The notes under the pieces are model-generated. The model was not told the origin of the DNA, made no database searches, and saw only the letters and a list, made by a program, of their open reading frames with translations. Source: Natranaeroarchaeum sp042663585 (GTDB lineage Archaea; Halobacteriota; Halobacteria; Halobacteriales; Natronoarchaeaceae). From it: a DNA stretch of 64,000 bases. The DNA lies in NCBI RefSeq assembly GCF_042663585.1, contig NZ_JBHTAN010000006.1, forward strand, positions 806,001-870,000, in the 5' to 3' direction. The position numbers and the translations under genes were made by a program. Below are positions 35,091 to 43,252 of the stretch, piece by piece. The number at the start of each line of letters is the position of its first letter. Position 1 is the first letter of the stretch.

Positions 35091-35864
35091 ATGAGCTATA
35101 TCGAAGTAGACGGTCTCACGAAACGATTTGGCGACACAGTTGCGCTCGACGACGTGTCCTTCTCGGTGCCCGAAGGAGAGTTCGTTATCGTTCTCGGCGT
35201 CTCTGGCTCCGGCAAATCCACCCTGTTACGGACGCTAAGTGGATTACTCTCACCGACCGATGGCGAGATAGTGATCGCCGGCGAGCCGATGGTTGACCCC
35301 CGCCCCGAAGTGGCGATGATCTTCCAACAGCACAACATCATCGGCGATATGACGGCGTACTCGAACTCGCTTTCCGGGGGCATCTATCGCTCCGGATTCT
35401 TTTCTAGTGTGTTGCAGCTACAGGACGAGAAGGAGAAACACCGGGCGCTTGACGCGCTCGACACTGTCGGCCTGCTGGAGGAGGCCCAACAGAAGGCGCG
35501 CAGCATGAGCGGTGGCCAACAACAGCGGGTCGGGATCGCCCGAGCACTCGTCCAGCAGCCGGAGGTCCTCCTCGCGGACGAGCCGGTCGCGAGCCTCGAC
35601 CCGGGCAGCGCACAGGACGTGATGCGGTACTTGTTGGCCGCCTCGAAAGACCGTGGACTGACCACCTTCTGTAGTCTCCATCAAGTGAACATCGCGCGGA
35701 AGTTCGGACAGCGGTTCATCGGCCTGCGAAACGGCCACAAAGTGTTCGACGGGTACCGCGACGAACTCACGATCGACGCGATCGACACCATCTACGGTGA
35801 TATCGATACCGATGGGATGTTTGTCGGTGGTGAAACGGCGGACAAAGAGAACGCAACACAGTGA
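35091..35864 (+). CDS. phnC: Phosphonate-type ABC transporter ATP-binding protein
   Basis: 257 residues. Walker A GVSGSGKST is near 37-45, the Q-loop IFQQHNI near 86, the signature MSGGQQQRVGIARAL near 146-160, and Walker B VLLADEPVASLDP near 168. It hydrolyses ATP to drive import through PhnE. The ATG at 35091, preceded by an AT-rich TATGTATTTATTACT, is the family start; it is 26 bases after phnD. It is followed by phnE with a GTG start. Confidence 0.92.
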   Translation: MSYIEVDGLTKRFGDTVALDDVSFSVPEGEFVIVLGVSGSGKSTLLRTLSGLLSPTDGEIVIAGEPMVDPRPEVAMIFQQHNIIGDMTAYSNSLSGGIYRSGFFSSVLQLQDEKEKHRALDALDTVGLLEEAQQKARSMSGGQQQRVGIARALVQQPEVLLADEPVASLDPGSAQDVMRYLLAASKDRGLTTFCSLHQVNIARKFGQRFIGLRNGHKVFDGYRDELTIDAIDTIYGDIDTDGMFVGGETADKENATQ

Positions 35865-35886
35865 CACAAACGGAGCTGATCATCCA

Positions 35887-37014
35887 GTGAGAGACGATGA
35901 CAACGACGTGGACGTAGGATCCGCCCACACCGATTCGAGTGAATCCGGCGACACGCCAACCACCGACGGTGGCGAGGAGATCGATAGCGATATGACTCCG
36001 GGTCGGATCGCGGAACAGTTCGAGAACATCAAACGGACGAGACGGCGCCGCGCAGTCGGCTGGGTCGCGCTCGCTGGGTTCCTCGTCTTTGCGACGATCC
36101 AGGCATTCGCCGCGACCGAACTACTCAACCCCGACGCGCGCCTCGAGACGTTCGTCGAGTCGCTGACCGGGTTCTTCCCGATCACGAGATACTTCGACGT
36201 AATCCCGTTCCTCGACATCAGCCAGTACATCTCGTTCATCCGCCAGGAGAACCTGCTGTACGACCCCGAGATCGGTGGGCTGTTGTTCCAGTTCCCGCCG
36301 AACCTGACCGACATGTATGCGTTCTTTTTCCAGGAGCTCGGGATCTTCCAGATCTTCGGTGAGGCCGGTATCACGCTCGCAATGGGATTCGTCGGGACCG
36401 TCATCGGGTTCCCGTTCGCGTTAGTGTTCGGGACGCTCGGCTCCGAACGTGTCACGCCGTTTCCGTTCAACTTCATCTTCCGTGGCACGATGTCGTTCAT
36501 CCGGGCGATCCCGGCGATCATCTGGACGCTGATCTTCATTCCCTTCCTCGGACTGGGTCCTGCGTCCGCGGCGATCGCGATCGCGTTCGACACGATCGGG
36601 AACCTCGGACGCCTGTTCGTCGACGAACTCGAGGAGATCGAGGACGGGCCGATCGAGGCGATGCGGACGACCGGTGCGAACAAACCCCAGATCGTCTTCT
36701 TCGGCATGTTGAGTCAGGTTCGCACAGCGTTCATCGCGTGGACGCTGTACATCTTCGAGATCAACGTCCGGATCGGCGTCACCGTCGGCGTCATCGGCGC
36801 GGGCGGGCTGGGCTACGTCCTGACTGCTCAGCAGAATCTGCTGCGGTTCACCGAGATGATGGCGACGTTGCTCGCTATCTTCGTTCTCATCATCTCCGTC
36901 GAGCTGTTCAGCCAGCGGCTCCGATCGCGGCTCCGCTCGGACGACGTGGAAATGAGCCTGTGGGAGCTGATCACTGGCTTCCCGCAGCGGATGGCCGACT
37001 CGCTCATGCGGTAG
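35887..37014 (+). CDS. phnE: Phosphonate-type ABC transporter permease with acidic N-terminal extension
   Basis: 375 residues from the GTG at 35887, 22 bases after phnC. The first 60 residues are acidic and probably disordered (RDDDNDVDVGSAHTDSSESGD), which is unusual; permease helices begin near 65. The EAA loop that docks on PhnC is EAMRTTGANKPQIVFFGML near 257. About six to seven helices follow the binding-protein-dependent permease pattern. An upstream ATG at 35797 would overlap phnC by 67 bases and is less likely. It ends at an oligo-T terminator. Confidence 0.88.
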   Translation: MRDDDNDVDVGSAHTDSSESGDTPTTDGGEEIDSDMTPGRIAEQFENIKRTRRRRAVGWVALAGFLVFATIQAFAATELLNPDARLETFVESLTGFFPITRYFDVIPFLDISQYISFIRQENLLYDPEIGGLLFQFPPNLTDMYAFFFQELGIFQIFGEAGITLAMGFVGTVIGFPFALVFGTLGSERVTPFPFNFIFRGTMSFIRAIPAIIWTLIFIPFLGLGPASAAIAIAFDTIGNLGRLFVDELEEIEDGPIEAMRTTGANKPQIVFFGMLSQVRTAFIAWTLYIFEINVRIGVTVGVIGAGGLGYVLTAQQNLLRFTEMMATLLAIFVLIISVELFSQRLRSRLRSDDVEMSLWELITGFPQRMADSLMR

Positions 37015-37024
37015 ACGTCTCTCC

Positions 37025-37030
37025 TTTTTT
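37025..37030 (+). terminator. T-rich terminator after phnE
   Basis: Six T residues 10 bases after the phnE stop, at the point where it meets the convergent phosphatase gene. Confidence 0.45.
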
Positions 37031-37856
37031 ATCGCGCCGCGTCGATCTCGGCCACCGCTTTCAGCAGTTCCTCGTGGGCGTTCCCGTTCGATGCGACGAG
37101 GCCGCGACTCTGCGGGGTCCACGGCTCGCCGTCGAGGTCGGTGACCTCGCCACCGGCCCACCGGACCATCGCGACGCCCGCGACCGTATCCCAGGCGTTC
37201 GTCTCGACGTTCGTGAGAACGCCCTCGACAGAGCCAGCGGCAAGTAGCGATAGCGCCGCCTGCGCCGACCCGACCCGCCGGAGGTCGCCAAATCGGCGGA
37301 CTATCGCGCCCGTTGCCGCGCCGTACTCCCGCCGCCGGTCCCGCGGCCACCAGACCGTCGGGACGACCTGAAACGTCTCCGGATCGGAGCGGTCGCTGAC
37401 CGAAACTGGCTCCCCGTTCCGCCGGATACCCTCGGGCGTTCCGACGTAGGTGTCGCCCAGTGCCGGCATATCGTTTACCGCCGCGACCGCTTCGCCGTCG
37501 ACGAGACAGGCGACGCTCGTCGCCCAGCGACGGTTCTCCCGGACGAAGTTGTTCGTCCCGTCGATCGGATCGACGATCCAGACGGTGCCCTCCTCCGGTA
37601 GCTCTCCGGTCGCGCTCTCCTCGCCGTAAATCGTGGCTTCGGGCATCGACTCCCGGATGCGTTCTTCGACCGCGGCTTCGGCCTTGCGGTCGGCCGCGGT
37701 GACGAGATCCGTCTTCTCCGATTTCTGCTCGACGTCGAGATCCGTCCGGAACGACGCCGCGGCGACTGCGCTCCCCGCGGCGGCGCTCTCCCGTGTGATC
37801 GTCGTCAACTGCTCGCAATCCGGCGTCCCGTCAGCGTCGGTCGACGTTCGGTCCAT
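37029..37856 (-). CDS. Inositol monophosphatase family protein
   Basis: 275 residues. The metal ligands are Glu79/Glu80 in YGEESA, Asp96 and Asp99 in VDPIDGTNNF, and the C-terminal WDTVAGVAMVRWAGGEV motif. The family covers inositol-1-phosphatase, archaeal fructose-1,6-bisphosphatase and 3'(2'),5'-bisphosphate nucleotidase. Archaeal members are often dual FBPase/IMPase, but the substrate cannot be fixed here. It is convergent with phnE. Confidence 0.88.
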   Translation of the reverse strand: MDRTSTDADGTPDCEQLTTITRESAAAGSAVAAASFRTDLDVEQKSEKTDLVTAADRKAEAAVEERIRESMPEATIYGEESATGELPEEGTVWIVDPIDGTNNFVRENRRWATSVACLVDGEAVAAVNDMPALGDTYVGTPEGIRRNGEPVSVSDRSDPETFQVVPTVWWPRDRRREYGAATGAIVRRFGDLRRVGSAQAALSLLAAGSVEGVLTNVETNAWDTVAGVAMVRWAGGEVTDLDGEPWTPQSRGLVASNGNAHEELLKAVAEIDAAR

Positions 37857-37917
37857 CCCAGAAAGTTCAGGTGCTAGGGGTTTAGCGGTGGCGATTTCGG
37901 CGACCGTTCGGAGCGGA

Positions 37918-38463
37918 TCAGACGCGCTCGCGAAGCCGTTCCGCCCGGTCGAGAAACAGGTCGCGCGCTTCGCCGGGACGCCCCGGCGTCAGTTCGTGAG
38001 ACAGGTCCGGAACCGGCGAGGGCGCAAACTCCGAGAGCAGTGTGTCGGCCTCGTATCTGAGCAACATGTCGTCGGCGTCCATCACCGCGGTCCACTGCTC
38101 GTCGGTCGGAGCGGGAACGTCCAGCCGTTCCCAGACGGCGGCGAGAATCTCCCGCTCCATGGAGTCGTACTCCTCGAGTTTGCGTTTCACTGGGCGGGGG
38201 ACGTCGGTGATGTACGCCTCGCTTGCGTCGTGAAAGAGTCCGTAAAGCTGTACAAGCGGCCCGTACTCCTCGAGTTCACGGCTCACGTAGAGCGCGTGGG
38301 TCGCGACGGAGTAGTAGAACTGACACTGGCCGGCATACCGACAGGTGTTCGCCAGCCCGTGTGCGACGTCCTCGACCCTGACCGATGCTGGCTCCGGGTC
38401 GAGCGGGTCGAAGGCGACGCCGGAGTAGGTCTCGATGGCACTCGTTCCCTCGAAGTTCGGCAT
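37918..38463 (-). CDS. HD-domain phosphohydrolase, YfbR-like
   Basis: 181 residues of the COG1896 5'-deoxynucleotidase-type HD family. GQCQFYYSVATHALYVSREL carries the first metal His, LFHDASEAYITDVPRPVKRK is the HD core, and ADDMLLRYEADTLL supplies the last metal Asp. It probably dephosphorylates deoxynucleoside monophosphates. The N-terminal MPNFEGTSAIETYSGVAFDPLDPEP is often found in phage- and archaeal-type versions. A single gene divergent from the P-loop kinase. Confidence 0.82.
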   Translation of the reverse strand: MPNFEGTSAIETYSGVAFDPLDPEPASVRVEDVAHGLANTCRYAGQCQFYYSVATHALYVSRELEEYGPLVQLYGLFHDASEAYITDVPRPVKRKLEEYDSMEREILAAVWERLDVPAPTDEQWTAVMDADDMLLRYEADTLLSEFAPSPVPDLSHELTPGRPGEARDLFLDRAERLRERV

Positions 38464-38583
38464 ACCGACAGGATTGGCGAGCGGGGACTAAAGGGTGTCT
38501 ACCGCTCCCGGCGTAGTCGAAGCTATTTTGCACCCGCTGGTCCGACGTGACAGCAAGACCCGGCACCTGGGTCGGAATACAGT

Positions 38584-39153
38584 ATGTCCGGAGACCACAG
38601 CGACGGCGAGGCAACAGCGCAGGGTGAAGACGGCGAACCGGCGGGCGGCGACGACCCGTGGCTCGTCGTGCTCTGTGGGCTTCCCGGCGTGGGCAAGTCG
38701 ACTGTCGGGGCGGTGGTCGCGGAGCGCCTCGGGGTGCGACGCCTTCGAACCGACGTGGTCCGCAAGGAACTGTACGACGACCCCCAGTACACCGACGAGG
38801 AGATAGCGAGCGTCTACCGCGAACTGCTCGACCGAACCAGGCAGACGGTCGAGGCGGGCGAATCAGCCGTTCTCGACGGGACGTTTGCAGCGCGCGACCG
38901 TCGACGCACTGTCCGGGAAATCGCGGAGGAAGCGGGCGCACGGTTTCGCCTGCTCGAAGTCGTCTGCGAGCGCTCGGTTGCAGAGGAGCGCATCGCCGAC
39001 CGTGAGGGCGGTATGAGCGACGCGGATGTCGAGGTGTACCACCAGTTCCGCGAGGAGTTCCACCCTATCGAGATGTACCACGTCGCCATCGACAACTCCG
39101 GTACGGAGCAGGAGACCCGCGAGCAGGTCGCCCGGACGTTTCCCGATACCTAG
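38584..39153 (+). CDS. P-loop kinase (AAA_33 / gluconate-kinase-like)
   Basis: 189 residues. The Walker A CGLPGVGKSTVGAVVAERLG is near 31-50; RTDVVRKELYDDPQYTDEE follows, and VLDGTFAARDRRRTVREIAEE and CERSVAEERIADR give the lid and nucleotide-contact pattern of small-molecule or nucleic-acid kinases. The acidic first 25 residues are a disordered lead. Phosphate acceptor unknown. Its stop shares a CTAG with the stop of the convergent HD gene. Confidence 0.8.
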   Translation: MSGDHSDGEATAQGEDGEPAGGDDPWLVVLCGLPGVGKSTVGAVVAERLGVRRLRTDVVRKELYDDPQYTDEEIASVYRELLDRTRQTVEAGESAVLDGTFAARDRRRTVREIAEEAGARFRLLEVVCERSVAEERIADREGGMSDADVEVYHQFREEFHPIEMYHVAIDNSGTEQETREQVARTFPDT

Positions 39154-40310
39154 CGAAGGCCCAGCACGTCCCGGGCGGCGCGTTCGACCGACTGCGTCTG
39201 TTCTTCGGGAGCGTAGACGCCGAGGCGCCAGCGCGCCCGCTCGGCCATCCGGATACCACGGACCAACTCCGAGGCGTCCTCCAGTTGCTGGACGACGCCG
39301 TCGACGACGACGCTCGTCGATGATTCCTTGAGTCGCGGACGGTCGGGGATGTCGACGATCACTGCGGCGGGGTCGACGCCTGCCGCTTCGGCGATCTCGC
39401 GCTCGGCCTGCCGTTCGTCCTCGTAGTCCACGTCCGTGATCTCTCGGGGGACGTTTTCGATGCCCGTCCAGACGGCGCGTTTGTAGAGGTCGCGGTGCTC
39501 CAGTCGCCGGCCGAGCGTCGGGACGTGCTCGGCCAGTGCGACCAGCAGGTCGTGGTCGGCCATCCGTCGGAACGACTCGATTCCGGTCTCGGTGGCGTCT
39601 AGATACTGCTCACAGGCCCGGTCGAGCATCGCACCGGCGATCCGGGAGACGTGATGACGGTAGACGATAGCGTTCATCAGCGCCCGCGAGAACAGCATCG
39701 ACTCGGCCGTCGCGACGTTGCCCTCGCCGAGAGCGAGGTGGCCGTTCTCCAGTCGGAGTTCGCGGACGAGGCGTCCGTGGTCGATTGCGCCGTAGGGGAC
39801 GCCGGTGTGGTGGGCGTCCCGGGAGAGGTAGTCCATCCGGTCGACGTCGAGTTCGCCCGAGACGAGCGAACCGAGTCGGCCTTCACCGGCGACGAGCGTG
39901 GCGACGCGCTCCGGATCGAGGTCGAGGCCCTCCAGTGCCTGACAGACGGGGCGGTCGGGATCGGTCAGTAGCCAGCCAACATCGTCGTGATCGTTCCCGG
40001 TCCGGCGGTGAATTACCTCCTCGGTCTGGTGGCCGTAGGGGCCGTGGCCCACGTCGTGGAGGAGCGCCGCGGCGCGGAGGTGGGCCGCGGTGTCGGCGTC
40101 GACGTCGAGATGTCCGATAGCGGTGTCGGCGAGGTGGTAGACGCCGAGGCTATGCTCGAACCGGGTGTGGTTGGCCGCGGGAAAAACCAGCCGAACGGTA
40201 GAGAGTTGCTTGACGTGGCGAAGCCGCTGGACGGTCGGGGTGTCGACCAGCGCTTCCGCCTCCGGACCGAGCGCGATGTAGTCGTGGACGCTGTCCTTGA
40301 TCGGCTTCAT
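39150..40310 (-). CDS. HD-domain phosphohydrolase, dGTPase-like (COG1078)
   Basis: 386 residues starting KPIKDSVHDYIALGPE, the conserved N-terminus of the family. The HD site is RFEHSLGVYHL (first His) and AALLHDVGHGPYGH (His-Asp) around residues 45-90, with DVDRMDYLSRDAHHTGVPYG carrying the last Asp. Family members hydrolyse dNTPs to nucleosides plus triphosphate, like SAMHD1. The start at 40310 rather than 40337 follows the family. It is divergent from acylphosphatase with overlapping AT-rich promoters. Confidence 0.88.
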   Translation of the reverse strand: MKPIKDSVHDYIALGPEAEALVDTPTVQRLRHVKQLSTVRLVFPAANHTRFEHSLGVYHLADTAIGHLDVDADTAAHLRAAALLHDVGHGPYGHQTEEVIHRRTGNDHDDVGWLLTDPDRPVCQALEGLDLDPERVATLVAGEGRLGSLVSGELDVDRMDYLSRDAHHTGVPYGAIDHGRLVRELRLENGHLALGEGNVATAESMLFSRALMNAIVYRHHVSRIAGAMLDRACEQYLDATETGIESFRRMADHDLLVALAEHVPTLGRRLEHRDLYKRAVWTGIENVPREITDVDYEDERQAEREIAEAAGVDPAAVIVDIPDRPRLKESSTSVVVDGVVQQLEDASELVRGIRMAERARWRLGVYAPEEQTQSVERAARDVLGLR

Positions 40311-40397
40311 TGTGGGGTGGACGAACCCCCGGTGCATTTCGTTTTCGACTCGCCGTGCGCCCCATCATTTTTGATCGCTGGCGATCCATCTTCGAGT

Positions 40398-40673
40398 ATG
40401 ACGCGAACTCGCGCACACGTGTTCGTCTCCGGTCGTGTCCAGGGCGTCTTCTACCGGGCGACGACCAAAGAGACGGCGGAATCGAACGCTGTCGACGGCT
40501 GGGTCAGGAACCTCGACGACGGCCGCGTCGAGGCAGTTTTCGAAGGCCCCGAAGAGGCCATCGAAGAGATGGTCGAATGGTGTCACACTGGCAGTCCCGC
40601 AGCGACTGTCGAGGACGTCGACGTGGAGTACGAGGAGCCACAGGGAGAGGACGGCTTCCGGATCCGGTACTAG
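40398..40673 (+). CDS. acyP: Acylphosphatase
   Basis: 91 residues. The phosphate cradle HVFVSGRVQGVFYR ends at Arg20 and the catalytic Asn is Asn38 in GWVRNLDDGRVEAVFEGP; both residues are conserved. It hydrolyses carboxyl-phosphate bonds such as acetyl phosphate or 1,3-bisphosphoglycerate. The ATG at 40398 lies about 27 bases after an ATTTTTGATC BoxA. Length matches the family. Confidence 0.93.
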   Translation: MTRTRAHVFVSGRVQGVFYRATTKETAESNAVDGWVRNLDDGRVEAVFEGPEEAIEEMVEWCHTGSPAATVEDVDVEYEEPQGEDGFRIRY

Positions 40674-40836
40674 CGGTCGGCCGTAATACGACCAATAGGG
40701 CCGGCTACTGGATACTGCAACTCTCGCACGGTCCGACGATAGTTTCCGAAGCTTTCTGCTCCAGAAATTGAAGTCAGGCGTACAAGACTCCAAGCGTGTA
40801 GTCAATCGTCCTATGCCCATATTTATTCCAGCCTGC

Positions 40837-40849
40837 TTGTTCTGAACAA
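40837..40849 (+). repeat. Palindrome upstream of katG
   Basis: TTGTTC and GAACAA flank a single T, giving a perfect 6+1+6 palindrome about 130 bases before katG. Size and symmetry suit a dimeric regulator, possibly redox-responsive, but the distance from the promoter is long. Confidence 0.45.
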
Positions 40850-40946
40850 ACACGTCCGTGAGACTGTAAAGCAGTCACTCGAACATAATAATACATTCGA
40901 CAGACTGCTTAGAGGTTAACAAAGACATTGTCAGTGAGTTAGACAA

Positions 40947-40954
40947 GATTAATA
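40947..40954 (+). promoter_or_regulatory. BoxA of katG
   Basis: GATTAATA is centred about 29 bases before the ATG at 40980 and 26 before the alternative GTG at 40977. Confidence 0.6.
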
Positions 40955-40979
40955 CGCGAAAGACTGCAAATCGCCGGTG

Positions 40980-43121
40980 ATGAATTGGTCCGACCCAGAC
41001 CAGTGGCAGAATCAGCTGAACTTGGAGATTCTCGACCAGAACGCCCGCCAGGCCGATCCGATGGGCGAGGAGTTCGATTACGGCACGGAGTTCGAGACAC
41101 TCGACCTCGAGGCCGTGAAGACGGACATCGAAGAGGTGATGACGACATCACAGGAGTGGTGGCCGGCTGACTACGGCCACTACGGCCCGTTGTTTATTCG
41201 GATGGCGTGGCACAGCGCCGGTACGTACCGAACCACCGACGGCCGCGGCGGCGCGTCCGGCGGAACCCAGCGGTTTGCACCCCTCAACAGCTGGCCGGAC
41301 AACGCGAACCTCGACAAGGCGCGCCGCTTGCTCTGGCCGGTCAAGCAGAAGTACGGCCGCAAACTCTCGTGGGCCGACCTGATCGTCCTGGCCGGGAACT
41401 GCGCCCTGGAGTCGATGGGATTCGAGACGTTCGGCTTCGCCGGCGGGCGCGAGGATGCGTTCAAGCCCGACGAATCCGTCAACTGGGGGCCCGAGGAGGA
41501 GTTCGAGGCCCACCAGTCCGAGCGTCGTAACGAGGAGGGACAGCTCGACGAGCCAGTCGGGGCCAGCGTGATGGGGCTGATCTACGTGGACCCCGAGGGA
41601 CCGAACGGTGAGCCGGACCCGCTTGCGTCGGCCGCGAACATCCGTGAGTCGTTCGGCCTCATGGCCATGAACGACGAGGAAACCGTCGCGCTCATCGCCG
41701 GAGGCCACACGTTCGGCAAATCCCACGGTGCCGACGACGAAGACCTCGGGCCAATCCCGGAAGAGGCCCCTATCGACGCGCAGGACCTCGGCTGGGAGAA
41801 CGACCACGGCACCGGCAAAGGTCCCGACACGATCACCAGCGGCATCGAGGGCGCCTGGAACGGCACGCCGACGATGTGGGACACCTCCTACCTCGACAAC
41901 CTGCTCGACTACGAGTGGGAGGTAGAGGAAGGCCCCGGTGGTGCGGTACAGTGGGCACCGACAGACGAAGCCGCACAGGACACCGTCCCGGACGCCCACG
42001 ATCCGTCGGAGAAACACGCGCCCATGATGATGACGACGGACATCGCGCTCAAGGAAGACCCCGAGTACCGGGAGATCGTCGAGCGCTTCCGCGAGAACCC
42101 CGACGAGTTCCAGCAATCCTTCGCAAAGGCGTGGTACAAACTGATCCACCGCGACATGGGCCCGCCGACCCGGTTCCGCGGTCCCGAGGTTCCGGACGAG
42201 GAGATGCTGTGGCAGGACCCCATCCCCGAAGCCGACTACGACCTGATCGGGCAGGACGATGTCGCCGCACTCAAAGAGGAGATCCTCGACTCGGACCTGT
42301 CCGTGCCCCAACTGGTCAAGACCGCATGGGCCTCGGCGTCGACGTACCGCGACAGCGACAAACGCGGCGGCGCAAACGGTGCCCGTCTCCGCCTCGAACC
42401 CCAGAAGCACTGGGAGGCGAACGAGCCGGAACAACTGGACACCGTGCTGGAGACCCTGGAAGGGATCCAGACAGAGTTCAACAGCACACAGTCCGACGGG
42501 ACGCGAGTCTCGCTCGCTGACCTGATCGTTCTGGGTGGCTCTGTGGCCATCGAGCAGGCTGCGGAAGACGCCGGCTACGACGTCGATGTCCCGTTCGAGC
42601 CGGGACGGACGGACGCCTCGCAGGAACAGACCGACGTCGACTCGTTCGACGCGCTCAAACCGGCGGCGGACGGGTTCCGTAACTACCTCGGCAGCGACGC
42701 CGACCGACCGGCCGAGGAAGTACTGGTTGACAACGCGGAACTGCTGAATCTGGCGGCCGACGAGATGACGGTTCTGGTCGGCGGCATGCGCGCACTGAAC
42801 GCCACCTATCAGGATACCGACCTCGGTGTGTTCACTGACCGACCGGAGACGCTGACCAACGACTTCTTTGTGAACCTGCTCGATATGGATACGGAGTGGG
42901 AAGCGGCCCCGGACTCCGAGAACGTGTTCGAGGGGCGCAACCGTGAGACGGGCGAAGTCAGGTGGAGAGGCACCCGCGTGGACCTCATCTTCGGTTCGAA
43001 CTCCCGGCTTCGGGCGCTCGCGGAAGCCTACGGTGCCGACGACGCAGAGGAGAAATTCGTGCATGACTTCGTGGATGCGTGGACCAAAGTGATGACTCTC
43101 GACCGGTTCGATCTCGAGTAA
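40980..43121 (+). CDS. katG: Catalase-peroxidase KatG
   Basis: 713 residues in two homologous peroxidase halves. Distal haem residues are Arg74, Trp77 and His78 (RMAWHSAGTYR); the Trp-Tyr-Met adduct is predicted from Trp77, Tyr202 (GLIYVDPEGP) and Met228 (GLMAMN); the proximal ligand is His243 in AGGHTFGKSHG. The C-terminal half repeats the fold without haem (LVKTAWASASTYRDSDKRGG). It removes hydrogen peroxide and alkyl peroxides. A GTG three bases upstream is an alternative start. Highly acidic, as in other haloarchaeal KatG. Single gene with an unusually long upstream gap. Confidence 0.97.
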   Translation: MNWSDPDQWQNQLNLEILDQNARQADPMGEEFDYGTEFETLDLEAVKTDIEEVMTTSQEWWPADYGHYGPLFIRMAWHSAGTYRTTDGRGGASGGTQRFAPLNSWPDNANLDKARRLLWPVKQKYGRKLSWADLIVLAGNCALESMGFETFGFAGGREDAFKPDESVNWGPEEEFEAHQSERRNEEGQLDEPVGASVMGLIYVDPEGPNGEPDPLASAANIRESFGLMAMNDEETVALIAGGHTFGKSHGADDEDLGPIPEEAPIDAQDLGWENDHGTGKGPDTITSGIEGAWNGTPTMWDTSYLDNLLDYEWEVEEGPGGAVQWAPTDEAAQDTVPDAHDPSEKHAPMMMTTDIALKEDPEYREIVERFRENPDEFQQSFAKAWYKLIHRDMGPPTRFRGPEVPDEEMLWQDPIPEADYDLIGQDDVAALKEEILDSDLSVPQLVKTAWASASTYRDSDKRGGANGARLRLEPQKHWEANEPEQLDTVLETLEGIQTEFNSTQSDGTRVSLADLIVLGGSVAIEQAAEDAGYDVDVPFEPGRTDASQEQTDVDSFDALKPAADGFRNYLGSDADRPAEEVLVDNAELLNLAADEMTVLVGGMRALNATYQDTDLGVFTDRPETLTNDFFVNLLDMDTEWEAAPDSENVFEGRNRETGEVRWRGTRVDLIFGSNSRLRALAEAYGADDAEEKFVHDFVDAWTKVMTLDRFDLE

Positions 43122-43252
43122 TCACGGCCCGGAATCCGGGCTGGTATCTCCCGACAACGCCCGGTCCCGATCTCCTGTCTCGGCTTCTGTTTTTTCGCTG
43201 TCGACGCCGAGCCTCCAGCATCGTTTTGTCGCCGGACGCCGAACCTCGCTAT

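Larger units (their letters stand above)
40674..40979. other. 306-base gap holding the katG upstream region
   Basis: No gene is supported. The left third is GC-rich tail sequence. The middle holds an ATATTTATT at 40820-40828 and the perfect palindrome TTGTTC-T-GAACAA at 40837-40849. The right part is AT-rich with GATTAATA at 40947-40954, about 29 bases before the katG ATG. Confidence 0.6.

Noticed and set aside
36421..37818. 465-codon open frame on the minus strand across phnE and the phosphatase gene
   Set aside because: Arg- and Gly-rich translation, antisense or out of phase with two well-supported genes.
40365..40853. 162-codon minus-strand frame through the katG upstream gap
   Set aside because: Half of it is antisense to acylphosphatase and its start falls in the palindrome; no support.
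41148..43064. 638-codon open frame on the minus strand opposite katG
   Set aside because: It is fully antisense to a catalase-peroxidase with every active-site residue in place; the frame is open only because of high GC codon use, and the translation has no recognisable domain.
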